The notes beneath the pieces were generated by a model, which made no database searches, was not told the origin of the DNA, and saw only the letters and a program-made list of their open reading frames with translations. Shown here one piece after another: positions 1 through 9,687 of a stretch of 64,000 nucleotides of DNA; the stretch's first letter is position 1; every line of letters begins with the position of its first letter. Made by a program: the position numbers and the translations under genes. The DNA is taken from assembly GCF_000243075.1 (NCBI RefSeq), contig NC_016745.1, positions 239,501 through 303,500 of the forward strand, written 5' to 3'. Source of the DNA: Oceanimonas sp. GK1 (GTDB lineage Bacteria > Pseudomonadota > Gammaproteobacteria > Enterobacterales > Aeromonadaceae).

Positions 1-1190
1 CCATCGTGCTGACCCACGCCCACCTGGATCATTCCGGCTATATTCCGGTGCTGTACAAACAGGGCTACCGGGGCCCGGTATATTGCCATCCGGCTACACG
101 GGATCTGTGCGAGATTTTGCTGTCGGACAGCGGCCACCTGCAGGAGGAAGACGCCGTTTATCTGGCCCGGCACCAGCTCAGCAAACATGAAAAGCCCGAG
201 CCCCTGTACGACCGCAGAACCGCCGAAAACAGTATGAAGCTGTTTCGGCCACTGGAGTTTGACCAACCCAAAGCGGTGGGTGACATGCGCTTCTGGCTAC
301 AACCGGCCGGGCACATTCTCGGGGCCGGCAGCCTGATCCTGGAGTGCGACGGCAAAAAAGTGGGCTTTTCCGGTGATGTGGGCCGGCCCAACGATGTGTT
401 TATGCGCCCGCCCCGGCCGCTGCCGGCGCTGGATCTGCTGCTGCTGGAGTCGACCTATGGCGATCGCCGCCACGAGCCGGGGGATCCCCTCGAACAGCTG
501 GCCACCCTGGTCAACGACACCGTCGCCGCCGGCGGCGTCATGCTGATCCCGAGCTTTGCGGTGGGCCGGGCCCAGACCCTGCAACACCTGCTGGTACGGC
601 TGATGGATGAACAGCGCATTCCCAAACTCAAGGTGTTTCTCGACAGCCCCATGGCCATTGAAGTCAGCGAAATTTACGAGCGTTTCGTGGATCAGCATCG
701 GCTGAGCCGGGCCGACTGCCACCGTATGGGCCAGGTAATCACCCTGGTGCGCAGCGTGGAAGACTCCAAAGCACTGGCCGACGAAGTCTATCCCCATATC
801 ATTATCGCCGGCAGCGGCATGGTTACCGGCGGGCGCATATTGCACCACATGAAGCGGCTGCTGGGGGATCACCGCACCACCCTGCTGCTGACCGGTCACC
901 AGGCCGGGGGCACCCGGGGGGCCAAGCTGCTGCAGGGCTGCGACAAGGTGCGCATTCACGGCGACTGGTTCGACAACCGGGCGCGCATAGAGCGGCTGCA
1001 CGGCCTGTCGGGCCATGCGGATTATGCGGAGCTGGGGCAATGGCTGGCCGCCTCGGCGCTGGAAAAAGGTACGGCCATTGAGCTTATCCACGGCGAGCCG
1101 GAAGCGCTGGAAGCCATGCGCGACTACCTGCGCCAGACCACGGAGTTTGACGTCAATATCGGGGAGTACGAGCGTATTCTGACACTGTAA
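1..1190 (+). CDS. MBL-fold/beta-CASP hydrolase (RNase-like), 5' end missing
   Basis: The reading frame is open from base 3, so the N-terminus lies before the window. The visible part starts inside the metal-binding motif (THAHLDHSG) and continues with SGDVGRP, GSGMVTGGRILHH and GHQAGGTRGAKL, ending in the LSGHADY motif of the RMMBL domain. This order is that of beta-CASP metallo-beta-lactamases related to CPSF-73 and archaeal/bacterial RNases, two-zinc phosphodiesterases acting on RNA or DNA. The substrate here cannot be told. It is convergent with cyoE; a bulged GC-rich stem near 1199-1223 lies between them without a clear T tract. Family call is firm, role is inference. Confidence 0.85.
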   Translation, partial: IVLTHAHLDHSGYIPVLYKQGYRGPVYCHPATRDLCEILLSDSGHLQEEDAVYLARHQLSKHEKPEPLYDRRTAENSMKLFRPLEFDQPKAVGDMRFWLQPAGHILGAGSLILECDGKKVGFSGDVGRPNDVFMRPPRPLPALDLLLLESTYGDRRHEPGDPLEQLATLVNDTVAAGGVMLIPSFAVGRAQTLQHLLVRLMDEQRIPKLKVFLDSPMAIEVSEIYERFVDQHRLSRADCHRMGQVITLVRSVEDSKALADEVYPHIIIAGSGMVTGGRILHHMKRLLGDHRTTLLLTGHQAGGTRGAKLLQGCDKVRIHGDWFDNRARIERLHGLSGHADYAELGQWLAASALEKGTAIELIHGEPEALEAMRDYLRQTTEFDVNIGEYERILTL

Positions 1191-1251
1191 CAAGAAGGAC
1201 CGAGACGGCGGTTGCCGCCTCGGCCAAATGGGAGAAAAAACGGAAAGCGAG

Positions 1252-2139
1252 TTACAACTTCATCGCCAGCCAGGCGTCCGGCGCGGCACGAAAGTCCAGC
1301 GCCATGGTCACACTGATGGCAGTAATGGTCACAATGGACAGCACAAACACCCGGCGGGCCCAGCCCAGCTCCTCGGCCCCCCGGCGATAGCCGTTAAAGG
1401 CCATCACCAGCCACCACAGACTGGTGGCGCAGGCCACCGTCATAAAGGTGAGGCCGGTGTAGCCACCGAGCGGCAACAACACGGTCACCAGACAGAACAG
1501 GGCAATGTAGAGCACTATCTGCCGCTTGGCCTTGGCCACCCCTTCCGCCACCGGCAGCACCGGAATGTTGGCGGCCGCATAATCTTCATAACGGAAAATG
1601 GCGATGGCATAGGAATGGGGCATCTGCCACAAGCTGAACATCAGCAGCAAAATGGCGGCACCGGCATCAAACTGACCGGTCACCGCGCAATAGCCCACCA
1701 CCGGTGGTACGGCCCCGGACAGACTGCCCACCAGGGTGCCGTACACGGAAGCGCGCTTCAGCCACAGGCTGTAAAAGCCCACGTACACCGCGTAGCCAAA
1801 GGCGGCAAAGCCGGTGGCCACGGGGTTGGTGAAACACGCCAGCAGCGCGAAACCCAGCACACCCAGCACCAGGCCGTAGACCAGGGCGGTGCGTGCCGGC
1901 AGCTCGCCGGTCACGGTCACCCGGTTTTGGGTGCGGCGCATGCGCGCGTCGATATCGCGGTCGATGCAGTTGTTGACGGCACAGCCGGACGCCACCACCA
2001 GCGACAGTCCAAGCAGGGTGGCCCACATCAGCGACCCGTCGATGTCGCCGCGGGCGGCCATAAAGAAGCCGCCGGCCACCGAGATCAGGTTGCCCATGAT
2101 GATGCCCGGCTTGGTGACCTTGAGGTAAGGCCGAATCAT
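1252..2139 (-). CDS. cyoE: Protoheme IX farnesyltransferase (heme O synthase)
   Basis: This 295-residue polytopic membrane protein of the UbiA superfamily transfers a farnesyl group to protoheme IX to make heme O for the bo3 oxidase encoded upstream. The prenyl-diphosphate/Mg binding motif [12 protein letters not shown] is near residue 65, and the second acidic region ([13 protein letters not shown]) follows about 120 residues later, with hydrophobic segments throughout. The ATG at 2139 fits the family N-terminus ([12 protein letters not shown]). It is the last gene of cyoABCDE, separated from cyoD by about 80 bases that hold a strong stem-loop. Confidence 0.96.
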   Translation of the reverse strand: MIRPYLKVTKPGIIMGNLISVAGGFFMAARGDIDGSLMWATLLGLSLVVASGCAVNNCIDRDIDARMRRTQNRVTVTGELPARTALVYGLVLGVLGFALLACFTNPVATGFAAFGYAVYVGFYSLWLKRASVYGTLVGSLSGAVPPVVGYCAVTGQFDAGAAILLLMFSLWQMPHSYAIAIFRYEDYAAANIPVLPVAEGVAKAKRQIVLYIALFCLVTVLLPLGGYTGLTFMTVACATSLWWLVMAFNGYRRGAEELGWARRVFVLSIVTITAISVTMALDFRAAPDAWLAMKL

Positions 2140-2189
2140 AAAATGCCCCTTGGGAAGACCCCGTTGTTCGCGTGTTTATGCCTGTAAAG

Positions 2190-2209
2190 GGCCCGGGTTA
2201 CCCCGGGCC
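2190..2209 (-). promoter_or_regulatory. GC-rich stem-loop between cyoD and cyoE
   Basis: A perfect 8-bp stem (GGCCCGGG/CCCGGGCC) with a 4-base loop lies in the cyoD-cyoE gap. On the transcript it is followed by only a short U stretch (CUUUAC). It may partly terminate transcription or stabilise the upstream cyoABCD message; the function is inferred. Confidence 0.4.
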
Positions 2210-2218
2210 AGAGCTGCC

Positions 2219-2536
2219 TTAATACATCATCATTTCGTTAGAGCTGATGATGATCCACACCGACAGGCCTACCACCATCACGATAATGAGGGCGGAGAAC
2301 AGGAAGGCCACGGTGTTTTCCCGGCTGTTGGGCTTGAAGCTCAGGTGCAGGAAGTACTTGAGGTGCACCACGATTTGCACAATGGCAAGCAACACTACGG
2401 TGGCCAGGGTGGCACCCGGGCTCAGCTGCTCGGTCATTACCGCCCAGAACGGAATGGCGGTCAGGATCACCGACAGCACAAAGCCGGTCAGGTAGGATTT
2501 CACACTGCCGTGATCCACGGCGTCATGGTTACTCAT
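2219..2536 (-). CDS. cyoD: Cytochrome o ubiquinol oxidase subunit IV
   Basis: A 105-residue inner-membrane protein with three hydrophobic helices, matching CyoD in length and sequence ([10 protein letters not shown] start, then [17 protein letters not shown]). It is an accessory subunit that helps assemble the Cu-B/heme centre of the bo3 oxidase. The ATG at 2536 overlaps the cyoC stop by 4 bases (ATGA), implying translational coupling. The frame is open further upstream, but that part is only the shadow of cyoC. Confidence 0.95.
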   Translation of the reverse strand: MSNHDAVDHGSVKSYLTGFVLSVILTAIPFWAVMTEQLSPGATLATVVLLAIVQIVVHLKYFLHLSFKPNSRENTVAFLFSALIIVMVVGLSVWIIISSNEMMMY

Positions 2537-3153
2537 GCCATTGCCCCCATCAGGTACACCACGGTAAACACACAGATCCACACCACGTCGAGGAAGTGCC
2601 AGAACATGCTCAGGCAACCCAGACGGGTCAGGGTGCGGGGGCCGGTGCCCCGCTTCATCAGCTCGACCATCAGCACCAGCATCCACACCAGGCCGGCGGT
2701 CACGTGCAGACCGTGCATACCCACCAGGGTGAAGAAGGACGTCAGAAAGGCGCTGCGGCTCGGGCCATTGCCAGACTCAATCAGGTGATGGAACTCATAC
2801 AGTTCCATACCGATAAAGGTGGCCCCAAGAGCAAAGGTCACCAGCAGCCACAGCAGGGTCAGACCCCGCTGGTGGTTGTGGCCGGCCAGCATGGCAAAGC
2901 CGTAGGTGATGCTGGACACCAGCAGCACCGCGGTTTCCACCGCCACGAACTTGAGATCGAACAGCTCGCGGCCGCCCGGGCCACCGGCGGTGTTCATGTA
3001 CAGCACCGCATAGGTGGCGAACACGGACGCGAACAGCAGGCAGTCGGTCATCAGGTAGAGCCAGAAACCGAACAGGGTGTTGCCCCCGGTATCGTGGTGC
3101 TCTTCTTCGTGGTGCAGCTGCACCTGTTTGAGATCGACGGATACGGCTTCCAT
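2533..3153 (-). CDS. cyoC: Cytochrome o ubiquinol oxidase subunit III
   Basis: This 206-residue subunit III of the heme-copper oxidase has five transmembrane helices and typical text such as [19 protein letters not shown] and [18 protein letters not shown]. The His/Asp-rich N-terminus (LHHEEEHHD) is cytoplasmic. The gene starts at an ATG whose last base is shared with the cyoB stop codon (TGATG). Confidence 0.96.
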   Translation of the reverse strand: MEAVSVDLKQVQLHHEEEHHDTGGNTLFGFWLYLMTDCLLFASVFATYAVLYMNTAGGPGGRELFDLKFVAVETAVLLVSSITYGFAMLAGHNHQRGLTLLWLLVTFALGATFIGMELYEFHHLIESGNGPSRSAFLTSFFTLVGMHGLHVTAGLVWMLVLMVELMKRGTGPRTLTRLGCLSMFWHFLDVVWICVFTVVYLMGAMA

Positions 3154-5138
3154 CAGGCCTCCTTCATCATCACGTTACGCAGGTGTGCCTGCTCGATGCG
3201 CTCGACTTCGTCGGGCTGCACGTAATAGTCGGTGTCGGTGTCATAGGCCCGGCACAGGAAGACAACAAAGCTGGCCACCAGACCGGCAATCACCATCCAC
3301 CAGATATGCCAGATGGCACCAAAACCGGCGGCGGTGGCTGCGGCGGCGATCAGCACGCCACAGGCGGTGTTCTTCGGCATGTGGATCGGCTGATAGTTGC
3401 CCTGCACCTTGTAGGCGGTGCCCTTTTCCTTCATGTCGGTAAAGGCATCGATGTCGCTGACGTGCGGCAGTTTGGCGAAGTTATAGAACTGGGGCGGTGA
3501 GCTGGTGGACCACTCCAGGGTGTGGCCGTTCCAGGGGTCGCCGGTCAAGTCTTTATTCTGCTCACGGTCACGGAAGGCTTTATAGAGCTGGTAGAACTGC
3601 ACCAGAATGCCGACAAGGATGAAGACAGCACCCACCGCGGCCAGGTACAGCCAGAAGTTCCAGGCCGGGTTGTCGGTGCTGTTGAGGCGACGGGTCATGC
3701 CCAGGAAACCCAGCACGTACAGCGGCATAAAGGCCACGTAGAAGCCGATTTGCCAGCACCAGAAGGATACCTTGCCCAGCTTCTCATCGAGGTGGAAGCC
3801 CATGGCTTTCGGGAACCAGAAGGCAAAACCGGCCAGGTAGCCGAACACGGCACCACCGATGATGGTGTTGTGGAAGTGGGCGATCAGGAACAGGCTGTTG
3901 TGCAGCACGAAGTCGGCACCCGGTACCGCCAGCAGTACGCCGGTCATGCCGCCAATGGTAAAGGTGGTCATAAAGCCCAGCGTCCACAGCACCGGTACCG
4001 TCATGCGCAGACGACCGCGATACATGGTGAACAGCCAGTTGAACAGCTTCACCCCGGTGGGCACGGCGATGATCATGGTCATCACGCCAAAGAAAGCGTT
4101 CACATTGGCGCTGGAGCCCATGGTGAAGAAGTGGTGCAGCCACACAATGAAACCCAGCACCGAAATGGCGCCGCTGGCATACACCATGGAGTTGTAACCA
4201 AACAGGCGCTTGCCGGTAAAGGTGGAGATCACCTCGGAGAAAATACCAAAAGCCGGCAGGATCAGAATGTACACCTCGGGATGACCCCAGGCCCAGAACA
4301 GGTTGATGTACATCATGGCGTTGCCGCCGGCGGCATTGGTGAAGAAGTGGAAGTCCAGGTAGCGATCCAGGGTCAGCATGCCCAGTACCGCGGTCAGGAT
4401 CGGGAAGGACGCCACAATCAGAATGTTGGCCCAGGTACAGGTCCAGGTGAAGATTGGCATCTGCATCAGCTTCATACCGTGAGTGCGCATTTTGAACACG
4501 GTCACCAGGAAGTTAACGCCGGTCAGCAGGGTACCGATACCCGATATCTGCAGGGCCCAGATGTAGTAATCCACCCCCACGCCCGGACTGAAATCCAGCT
4601 CGGACAGCGGCGGATAGGCCACCCAGCCGGTCTTGGCGAACTCACCCAGACCGAGGGAGATGTTCACCAGCACGGCGCCGGACACCGCCAGCCAGAAGCT
4701 AAGGTTGTTCAGGAAAGGGAAGGCCACATCGCGGGCACCGATCTGCAGCGGCAGTACGATGTTCATCAGGCCGATCATGAATGGCATGGCCATAAAGATG
4801 ATCATGATGACACCGTGGGCGGTGAAGATCTGGTCGTAGTGCTCCGGCGGCAGGTAGCCGTCGGCACCATTGGTCGACAGTGCCAGCTGGGCTCGCATCA
4901 TGATGGCGTCGGCAAAGCCGCGGATCAGCATGACAAAGGCCAGAATGATATACATGATGCCCAGTCGCTTATGGTCCACCGAGGTGATCCAGTCGCGCCA
5001 GAGCACGCCCCATTTCTGATGACGGGTGATTAGAAAGGCGATCACCACGGCGGCAATGGCCACCACGCCCAGAGTGACCATGATAATGGGCTCATGGTAG
5101 GGCACGGCGTCGAGCGTGAGTTTACCTAATAACGACAT
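3153..5138 (-). CDS. cyoB: Cytochrome o ubiquinol oxidase subunit I
   Basis: Catalytic subunit, 661 residues, about 15 membrane helices, length as in E. coli CyoB. It carries the low-spin heme and the heme o3/Cu-B centre where O2 is reduced. The Cu-B ligand region [12 protein letters not shown] and the later HH pair ([13 protein letters not shown]) are visible, as is the heme ligand region near [11 protein letters not shown]. It couples ubiquinol oxidation to proton pumping. It starts directly after cyoA, with 1 base between the genes. Confidence 0.98.
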   Translation of the reverse strand: MSLLGKLTLDAVPYHEPIIMVTLGVVAIAAVVIAFLITRHQKWGVLWRDWITSVDHKRLGIMYIILAFVMLIRGFADAIMMRAQLALSTNGADGYLPPEHYDQIFTAHGVIMIIFMAMPFMIGLMNIVLPLQIGARDVAFPFLNNLSFWLAVSGAVLVNISLGLGEFAKTGWVAYPPLSELDFSPGVGVDYYIWALQISGIGTLLTGVNFLVTVFKMRTHGMKLMQMPIFTWTCTWANILIVASFPILTAVLGMLTLDRYLDFHFFTNAAGGNAMMYINLFWAWGHPEVYILILPAFGIFSEVISTFTGKRLFGYNSMVYASGAISVLGFIVWLHHFFTMGSSANVNAFFGVMTMIIAVPTGVKLFNWLFTMYRGRLRMTVPVLWTLGFMTTFTIGGMTGVLLAVPGADFVLHNSLFLIAHFHNTIIGGAVFGYLAGFAFWFPKAMGFHLDEKLGKVSFWCWQIGFYVAFMPLYVLGFLGMTRRLNSTDNPAWNFWLYLAAVGAVFILVGILVQFYQLYKAFRDREQNKDLTGDPWNGHTLEWSTSSPPQFYNFAKLPHVSDIDAFTDMKEKGTAYKVQGNYQPIHMPKNTACGVLIAAAATAAGFGAIWHIWWMVIAGLVASFVVFLCRAYDTDTDYYVQPDEVERIEQAHLRNVMMKEA

Positions 5139-5139
5139 A

Positions 5140-6048
5140 TTATTTCTCAGCCTCCATCATGGTGCTGGCTGACAGATGATGTTGGTGTTCATCGCCCGCC
5201 ACGGGGTGATGATCCTGCATAAACTTCATCACAACGTTGTGGAAGAGATCCGGGCTGACATCGCCAAAGTATTCCACCGGGTGGTGTTCGCTGGGCTCGG
5301 CCAGTTGCTGATAGGCGCTCATGTCGAGGGTGTCCGGATCGGCCTTGACCTTCTCCACCCAGGCCTCAAAGCCGGCTTCGTCTTCGGTGGCAATGGCGTC
5401 AAACTGCATGCCGGTGAAGCCTTCGCCGCTGTAGTTGGCGGAGATGCCATCAAAACGGCCGGGTTCATTGGCAATCAGGTGCAGCTGGGTCTCCATGCCC
5501 GCCATGGAGTAGATCTGGCTACCCAGTTGCGGAATGAAAAACGAGTTCATGGTGGTGTCGGAAGTGATGCGGAATTCCACCGGCACATCGGTGGGGAACG
5601 CCAGTTCATTGACGGTGGCAATGCCCTGCTCCGGATAGATAAACAGCCACTTCCAGTTGAGCGACACCACCTGGACCACCAGATGGTCCTTGTCGTGCTC
5701 GAGTTTCTTGTACGGATCCAGAGCATGGGTGGAGCGCCAGGTAATGGTGCCCAGAACCACGATGATGATGATGGGGATCACCCACACCACGGTTTCAATC
5801 TTGGTGGAGTGTGACCACTTGGGTGCGTAGATTTCGTTGCGTCCTTCCCGATATTTCCAGGCGAAGTACAGCGTCATCACGATCACCGGCACCACCACCA
5901 GCAGCATCAGGCCGGTGGCGACGATGATCAGGTACTTTTCGTCGGCGCCGATCTGACCCTTGGGGTCCAGCACGCCGCCTTCGCAGCCGGCCAGCGTCAG
6001 CGACGCCACCCCTGCCAGCAGCAGGTTAACTAACTTTCGAATAAACAA
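5140..6048 (-). CDS. cyoA: Cytochrome o ubiquinol oxidase subunit II (lipoprotein)
   Basis: Subunit II of the bo3 quinol oxidase: a lipoprotein signal ([22 protein letters not shown] by position, lipobox LAGC), a second membrane helix, then a periplasmic cupredoxin-like domain without Cu-A ligands, as expected of quinol oxidases. I place the start at a TTG (6048) because GGGGAAGG sits 6 bases upstream and it gives a normal signal peptide of about 20 residues. Upstream in-frame ATGs at 6123 and 6105 would put about 20 extra charged residues ahead of it. About 303 residues from the TTG. First gene of cyoABCDE; low-oxygen regulation is expected from the family but no operator was identified. Confidence 0.93.
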   Translation of the reverse strand: MFIRKLVNLLLAGVASLTLAGCEGGVLDPKGQIGADEKYLIIVATGLMLLVVVPVIVMTLYFAWKYREGRNEIYAPKWSHSTKIETVVWVIPIIIIVVLGTITWRSTHALDPYKKLEHDKDHLVVQVVSLNWKWLFIYPEQGIATVNELAFPTDVPVEFRITSDTTMNSFFIPQLGSQIYSMAGMETQLHLIANEPGRFDGISANYSGEGFTGMQFDAIATEDEAGFEAWVEKVKADPDTLDMSAYQQLAEPSEHHPVEYFGDVSPDLFHNVVMKFMQDHHPVAGDEHQHHLSASTMMEAEK

Positions 6049-6182
6049 AGGAAACCTTCCCCTATTCCTATGGGTGCTAGCTTGCCGACAGCGCGGCAAG
6101 ACCATGTTGGGAATGTCGGGCATGACCCGAGCGCGGAGAACCGGACAGACAGAGCGGGCGTGATCAATACGCCGTCAGGGTG

Positions 6183-6587
6183 TCAGACTCCGCAGGGAAG
6201 AACAGGCGGTGCGCGGCAGCCGTGCGCCCTCAGCAGGGCACGGCGCGGCTTGGAAGACGCAGAAAAAGAAGGTTTGGGCTGGGTCAGCCGGGGCCAGTTG
6301 AAGGTCTGCAGCAGCAGGTGCAGCAACAGCAGCAGCCACTGCAGCAACAGCGGCGCAAACACCAGCAAGGAAGTACACAGCAGCGCTTTTAGCGCCTCAA
6401 CCGGTTGCAGATCCGCCAGCTGGGCCTGGTATTCCAGTACCTCGGCGGAGAGGCCGGTCCAGCTCAGCAGCCAGTCGCCCACCAGCTCCAGCATCATGAT
6501 GGCGCCGAGGAGGCCAAATCCGTCCATGCCGGTGCGTGACAACGACGCCAGGTCGTGCCATCTCTCGGCTAGGGACAGGTGCAGCAT
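6183..6587 (-). CDS. Hypothetical small membrane protein
   Basis: An unrecognised reading frame of about 134 residues lying upstream of and collinear with cyoA. The central part has two strongly hydrophobic stretches (DGFGLLGAIMMLELVGDWLLS region and a leucine-rich run TSLLVFAPLLLQWLLLLLH), suggesting a two-helix inner-membrane protein. The last 25 residues are Arg/Pro-rich and look like chance translation of the cyo leader. No strong Shine-Dalgarno precedes the ATG at 6587. It may be real or a GC-driven artefact; another 36 residues are open upstream. Confidence 0.4.
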   Translation of the reverse strand: MLHLSLAERWHDLASLSRTGMDGFGLLGAIMMLELVGDWLLSWTGLSAEVLEYQAQLADLQPVEALKALLCTSLLVFAPLLLQWLLLLLHLLLQTFNWPRLTQPKPSFSASSKPRRALLRAHGCRAPPVLPCGV

Positions 6588-6722
6588 CGGGCTCAAGGGC
6601 AGCTTCCGTTGGTGATAACTGTTATTAAATTGGTGATGCAGGCCACAAAGGCCGCTTTTTTGACCGCGAAAGGCTACCAAACTTTGATCCAGCACACAAC
6701 TGCGGTGCTGGCTTTACAGTAG

Positions 6723-7331
6723 CTACAGCACCACTTTCAGTGCCAGTGCCAGCAGCACCAAGCCGCTGAGCCGATCGATAACAAAGGACTTTTCACGCAG
6801 CCAGCTCAGCACCGGCCCCCGGGACAGCAGCAGCGCCACCAGCACATACCAGAGCGCGTCAATGCCGCCGGCAGTGAGCATCATGATGCCGCCCTGCTGC
6901 CAGCCGGTGTCGGCGCGCACAAACTGGCTGAACAGGGCCACAAAGAAAATGGCCAGCTGCGGGTTGAGAAAGGCCACCATAAAGCCTTCAAAGGCACCCT
7001 GCCGGCCGCGCACGCCATGGCTGCCTTCTTCCGCCGCTGCCGGTTGCGGCCTGGCCAGCAGCGCCTTGATGCCGAGCCAGGCCAGAAAGGCGGCTCCGCC
7101 ATAGCGAATGATGTCGAACAGCAGCGGATTACGGGTAATGAGCAGCGCCAGCCCCAGCGCCGTGATCAGCGCATAAAGCCCCACTCCCAGACCGTGGCCC
7201 AGGGCGGTGAGCACGCCATGGCCCTGACCGCCGCGCACCGTGTTGCGAATAACCACCGCCAGACTCGGGCCGGGGCTGACCGCCCCCATGATGCAGATGG
7301 CCGCCAGGGCCAGCCAGCTGGAAAACTCCAT
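6723..7331 (-). CDS. LysE/RhtB-family amino-acid exporter
   Basis: A 202-residue inner-membrane protein with about six hydrophobic helices and the family signature SPGPS near residue 20, followed by AFLNPQLAIFFVALFSQF in the middle. Members export amino acids or derivatives such as lysine, threonine or homoserine lactone; the substrate is not deducible. It is divergent from the yjjG-type gene, with about 150 bases between the starts. Confidence 0.9.
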   Translation of the reverse strand: MEFSSWLALAAICIMGAVSPGPSLAVVIRNTVRGGQGHGVLTALGHGLGVGLYALITALGLALLITRNPLLFDIIRYGGAAFLAWLGIKALLARPQPAAAEEGSHGVRGRQGAFEGFMVAFLNPQLAIFFVALFSQFVRADTGWQQGGIMMLTAGGIDALWYVLVALLLSRGPVLSWLREKSFVIDRLSGLVLLALALKVVL

Positions 7332-7480
7332 GCTCGTTCCTCATTAGGGTTATTTACGCCATATCTTATGACAGTGCGGAAGGTGCATTTAAGCATAATT
7401 TGCTGGCGCTATTGAGTTTGACCCCGTGAGCTTTCTACACTGGCCCCTTCTGCCGGCCACTTGCTCTGGAGTTTTTACCA

Positions 7481-8158
7481 ATGCGCTACGACTGGATACT
7501 GTTCGACGCCGACGACACCCTGTTTCATTTCGACGCATTCAGCGGACTTAACCGCATGTTCGCCGACTTTGGCGTGCACTTCGATGAACAGGCCTTTGCC
7601 CGCTATCAAACGCAAAACGCGCCGCTGTGGGTGGCCTACCAGAACGGCGAGATTGATGCCGGCGAGCTGCGCCACCGCCGCTTTGCCGAGTGGGCCGAGC
7701 GACTGGCGGTGAGCACGGAGCGGCTGAACGAGGCCTTTATGACCACCATGGTGGAGGTGTGTACCCTGCTGCCCGGCGCCAGCGAACTGATTGCCGCGCT
7801 GCAAGGCAAGGCACGCTTAGGCATCATCACCAACGGTTTTGCCGCCATGCAGCAGGCCCGGCTGCAGCGCGCCGGCTGGGAGCAGGCCTTTTCACCTTTG
7901 GTGGTCTCGGAAGAAGTGGGCGTGGCCAAGCCCCACGCAGGCATCTTTGAACACGCCCTTGACCTGATGGGTAACCCCGAACGCGACCGGGTACTGATGG
8001 TGGGCGACAACCCCCACTCCGACATTCTCGGCGGCCTCAACGCCGGTCTGCACACTTGCTGGCTCAACACTCAGGGCAAGCTCGCGCCCGAGGGCATTAC
8101 TCCCCACCATGAAGTGACGTCCCTTGGCCAGCTGCAGCAGTGGCTGCTGGAGGCATAA
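7481..8158 (+). CDS. yjjG: Pyrimidine 5'-nucleotidase, YjjG-type HAD phosphatase
   Basis: A 225-residue haloacid-dehalogenase enzyme. Motif I is DADDTLFHFD near residues 9-18, motif II lies in LGIITNGF, the motif III lysine in EVGVAKPHAGIFEHAL and motif IV in VLMVGDNPHSDILGG. The length and motif order match E. coli YjjG, which dephosphorylates dUMP, dTMP and UMP and protects against non-canonical pyrimidines. The ATG follows CTGGAG about 9 bases upstream. The mobile island begins just downstream. Confidence 0.88.
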   Translation: MRYDWILFDADDTLFHFDAFSGLNRMFADFGVHFDEQAFARYQTQNAPLWVAYQNGEIDAGELRHRRFAEWAERLAVSTERLNEAFMTTMVEVCTLLPGASELIAALQGKARLGIITNGFAAMQQARLQRAGWEQAFSPLVVSEEVGVAKPHAGIFEHALDLMGNPERDRVLMVGDNPHSDILGGLNAGLHTCWLNTQGKLAPEGITPHHEVTSLGQLQQWLLEA

Positions 8159-8208
8159 GCTCTTCGCTTAAATACCGTGCAATATTCGTTGTCTGAAAAG
8201 CCAAGCCA

Positions 8209-8280
8209 AACGAAGCAGCAGCAGGGTTACCTCCTTCGACACGCTTCAAGCCCATCCATGGGGCGCTCGGCAAATGCCAT
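8209..8280 (+). repeat. Dispersed repeat copy 1, left arm (interrupted by IS)
   Basis: These bases match the left third of the repeats near 30.8 kb and 52.7 kb: a GACACGCTTC core, then the left arm of a palindrome (GGCAAATGCCAT). The match stops at 8280 and resumes at 9688 on the other side of the IS1111-type element. Confidence 0.7.
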
Positions 8281-8282
8281 AT

Positions 8283-8293
8283 ATGGACACCTC
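8283..8293 (+). repeat. IS1111-type subterminal inverted repeat (3' side of transposase)
   Basis: ATGGACACCTC, the exact reverse complement of 9666-9676, located 2 bases inside the junction with the host repeat. Confidence 0.75.
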
Positions 8294-8583
8294 GCTTTTC
8301 GCCAGTGGGGTTTCCGTGTTTTGGCGACCAGGATTAACTGCATCCGTATATTCGGCCTGTCGTTGATGAGTGAGTCATTGGCTCACTCTGGCCCTAATGA
8401 GAACCGCGCCCTTGCTGCCTATCGTCCTTACGGAGTTCAGACTCCTGACATTTTCTCGGCGTTTGCAAGGGCCGGTTTAACCTGTTGCCTCATTCACGTT
8501 TTCCACATCGCGTTTCGTCGGGGTGATAACCTCTTGTTTTCCTTCCTGTTAAACGGGGTTTAATTCAGTTTCTTTAGGTCAGC
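8294..8583 (-). ncRNA. Candidate bridge/seek RNA region of the IS1111-type element
   Basis: This 290-base non-coding tail lies downstream of the transposase. In IS1111-type elements this end is known to encode the structured guide RNA that recognises target and donor. Local stems are visible: GAGTGAG...CTCACTC near 8368-8390 and GGAGTTCAGACTCC near 8430. A 128-codon frame crosses it, but it also runs through the host repeat and has no recognisable product. Exact RNA ends and guide loops are not resolved. Confidence 0.45.
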
Positions 8584-9606
8584 TCAGGCTGCCCGATAGT
8601 GCTCCTGCCTGAACAGCATGACCCAGATAATCCGTGCCAGCTTGTTGGCCGTGGCCACCGCAGCGCGTTGCTTGCCTCTGCGCTCGGCCAGCTGTTTGAC
8701 CCACAGCGATAACCGGTCGGTGGCCTTGTTCAGGTGCCGGATAATCGACCAGGCACCTTGTATCAACAGCTTGCGCAAGTACCCATTACCACGCTTGGTG
8801 ATACTGCCCAGCTTTTGTTTGCCGCCACTGGAATGCTCTTTCGGTACCAGCCCCAGGTTGGCAGAAAAGTGCCGGGCATTGCGGTACTGACTGCCGTTGC
8901 CGACAAAGGCGACCATGGCGGTCGCGGTCACCGCGCCTACACCTCGAATGTCAGTGAGTCGGGCGCAGGCCTCGTTATCGCGACATTGCTGTTCGATGTC
9001 TTTATCCAGGCACCGAATAGCCTCATCCAGTTGCTGCCATTCTTCCAGGATGTCACAACAATAGGTCCGAGCCCGTGGCGTCAGTTCGTTACTAGCATCC
9101 TCCAACAGCAAGGGCATGGCTTGCTTTAACGTCTCTTTACCGCCAGCCAGAACGATGCCGTACTCATTGAGCAAGCCCCGTAACTGATTAATCAACCGGG
9201 TTCGCTCGCCGATGCGGCGCTCTCGCAGCCGGTGTACCAGGCTGATGTCGGTCTGCTCCAGCGTGCGCGGCGGTACAAACGTCATGTTGGGGCGCCGTGC
9301 CGCCTCACAGATAGCAAAGGCATCATTACGGTCGTTCTTGTTCCCCTTGACGAAGGGTTTCACATGCTGGGGCGGCAGCAACATCACTGGGTGACCCCGC
9401 TGCTGCAGGGCTCTGCCCCAGTAATTGGAGCCGCTGCAGGCTTCCATCGCAATGGGCACCTGAGGGTACTGACTAAGCAGCTCCAGTACCTTGTGACGGG
9501 TCACGCTGCGATTGAATACCGCCTTGCCAGCTTGATTAACACCACAAATCTGAATCACATTCTTTGCCAAATCGAGACCAATGAGCGTAATGTTCATAGT
9601 GGACAC
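8584..9606 (-). CDS. IS110-family transposase (IS1111 type)
   Basis: 340 residues. The N-terminal RuvC-like DEDD domain starts at LIGLDLAKNVIQICG (catalytic Asp near residue 12) and includes MEACSGSNYW and KNDRNDAFAICEAARRP. The C-terminal transposase_20 domain has DIRGVGAVTATAMVAF and SANLGLVPKEHSSGGKQ, containing the Ser-bearing region used for strand exchange. The frame is complete, so the element may be active. Start ATG at 9606. Confidence 0.93.
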   Translation of the reverse strand: MSTMNITLIGLDLAKNVIQICGVNQAGKAVFNRSVTRHKVLELLSQYPQVPIAMEACSGSNYWGRALQQRGHPVMLLPPQHVKPFVKGNKNDRNDAFAICEAARRPNMTFVPPRTLEQTDISLVHRLRERRIGERTRLINQLRGLLNEYGIVLAGGKETLKQAMPLLLEDASNELTPRARTYCCDILEEWQQLDEAIRCLDKDIEQQCRDNEACARLTDIRGVGAVTATAMVAFVGNGSQYRNARHFSANLGLVPKEHSSGGKQKLGSITKRGNGYLRKLLIQGAWSIIRHLNKATDRLSLWVKQLAERRGKQRAAVATANKLARIIWVMLFRQEHYRAA

Positions 9607-9665
9607 CTTTTGTGGTTATTTGAGCTTCAACCCAAATATGGCGCATCGCGACGCCGCTTACCCAA

Positions 9666-9676
9666 GAGGTGTCCAT
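9666..9676 (+). repeat. IS1111-type subterminal inverted repeat (5' side of transposase)
   Basis: GAGGTGTCCAT, pairing exactly with 8283-8293. It lies about 11 bases from the point where the host repeat resumes. Confidence 0.75.
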
Positions 9677-9687
9677 CTCATCATCCC

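Larger units (their letters stand above)
8281..9687 (-). mobile_element. IS110-family element, IS1111-type
   Basis: About 1.4 kb. A single DEDD transposase gene (minus) has a short leader of about 80 bases on its 5' side and about 300 non-coding bases on its 3' side. Perfect 11-bp inverted repeats ATGGACACCTC (8283-8293) and GAGGTGTCCAT (9666-9676) are subterminal rather than at the tips. This layout is known for the IS1111 subgroup. Edges are set by where the flanking repeat resumes; no target duplication is apparent. Confidence 0.8.

Noticed and set aside
3522-5033. Long open frame (about 503 codons) antisense to cyoB
   Set aside because: His/Gln/Gly-rich composition with no domain, and it lies fully opposite a certain gene; a GC-bias shadow.
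6640-6720. Small hairpins (GGCC-ACAAA-GGCC with a T run; CAGCAC...GTGCTG) near the LysE gene end
   Set aside because: Stems are short, and the one with a T run points to a strand with no gene upstream; not called as terminators.
8177-8563. 128-codon frame between yjjG and the IS110-family transposase
   Set aside because: It crosses the repeat/IS junction, so it could not have existed before insertion, and has no family resemblance.
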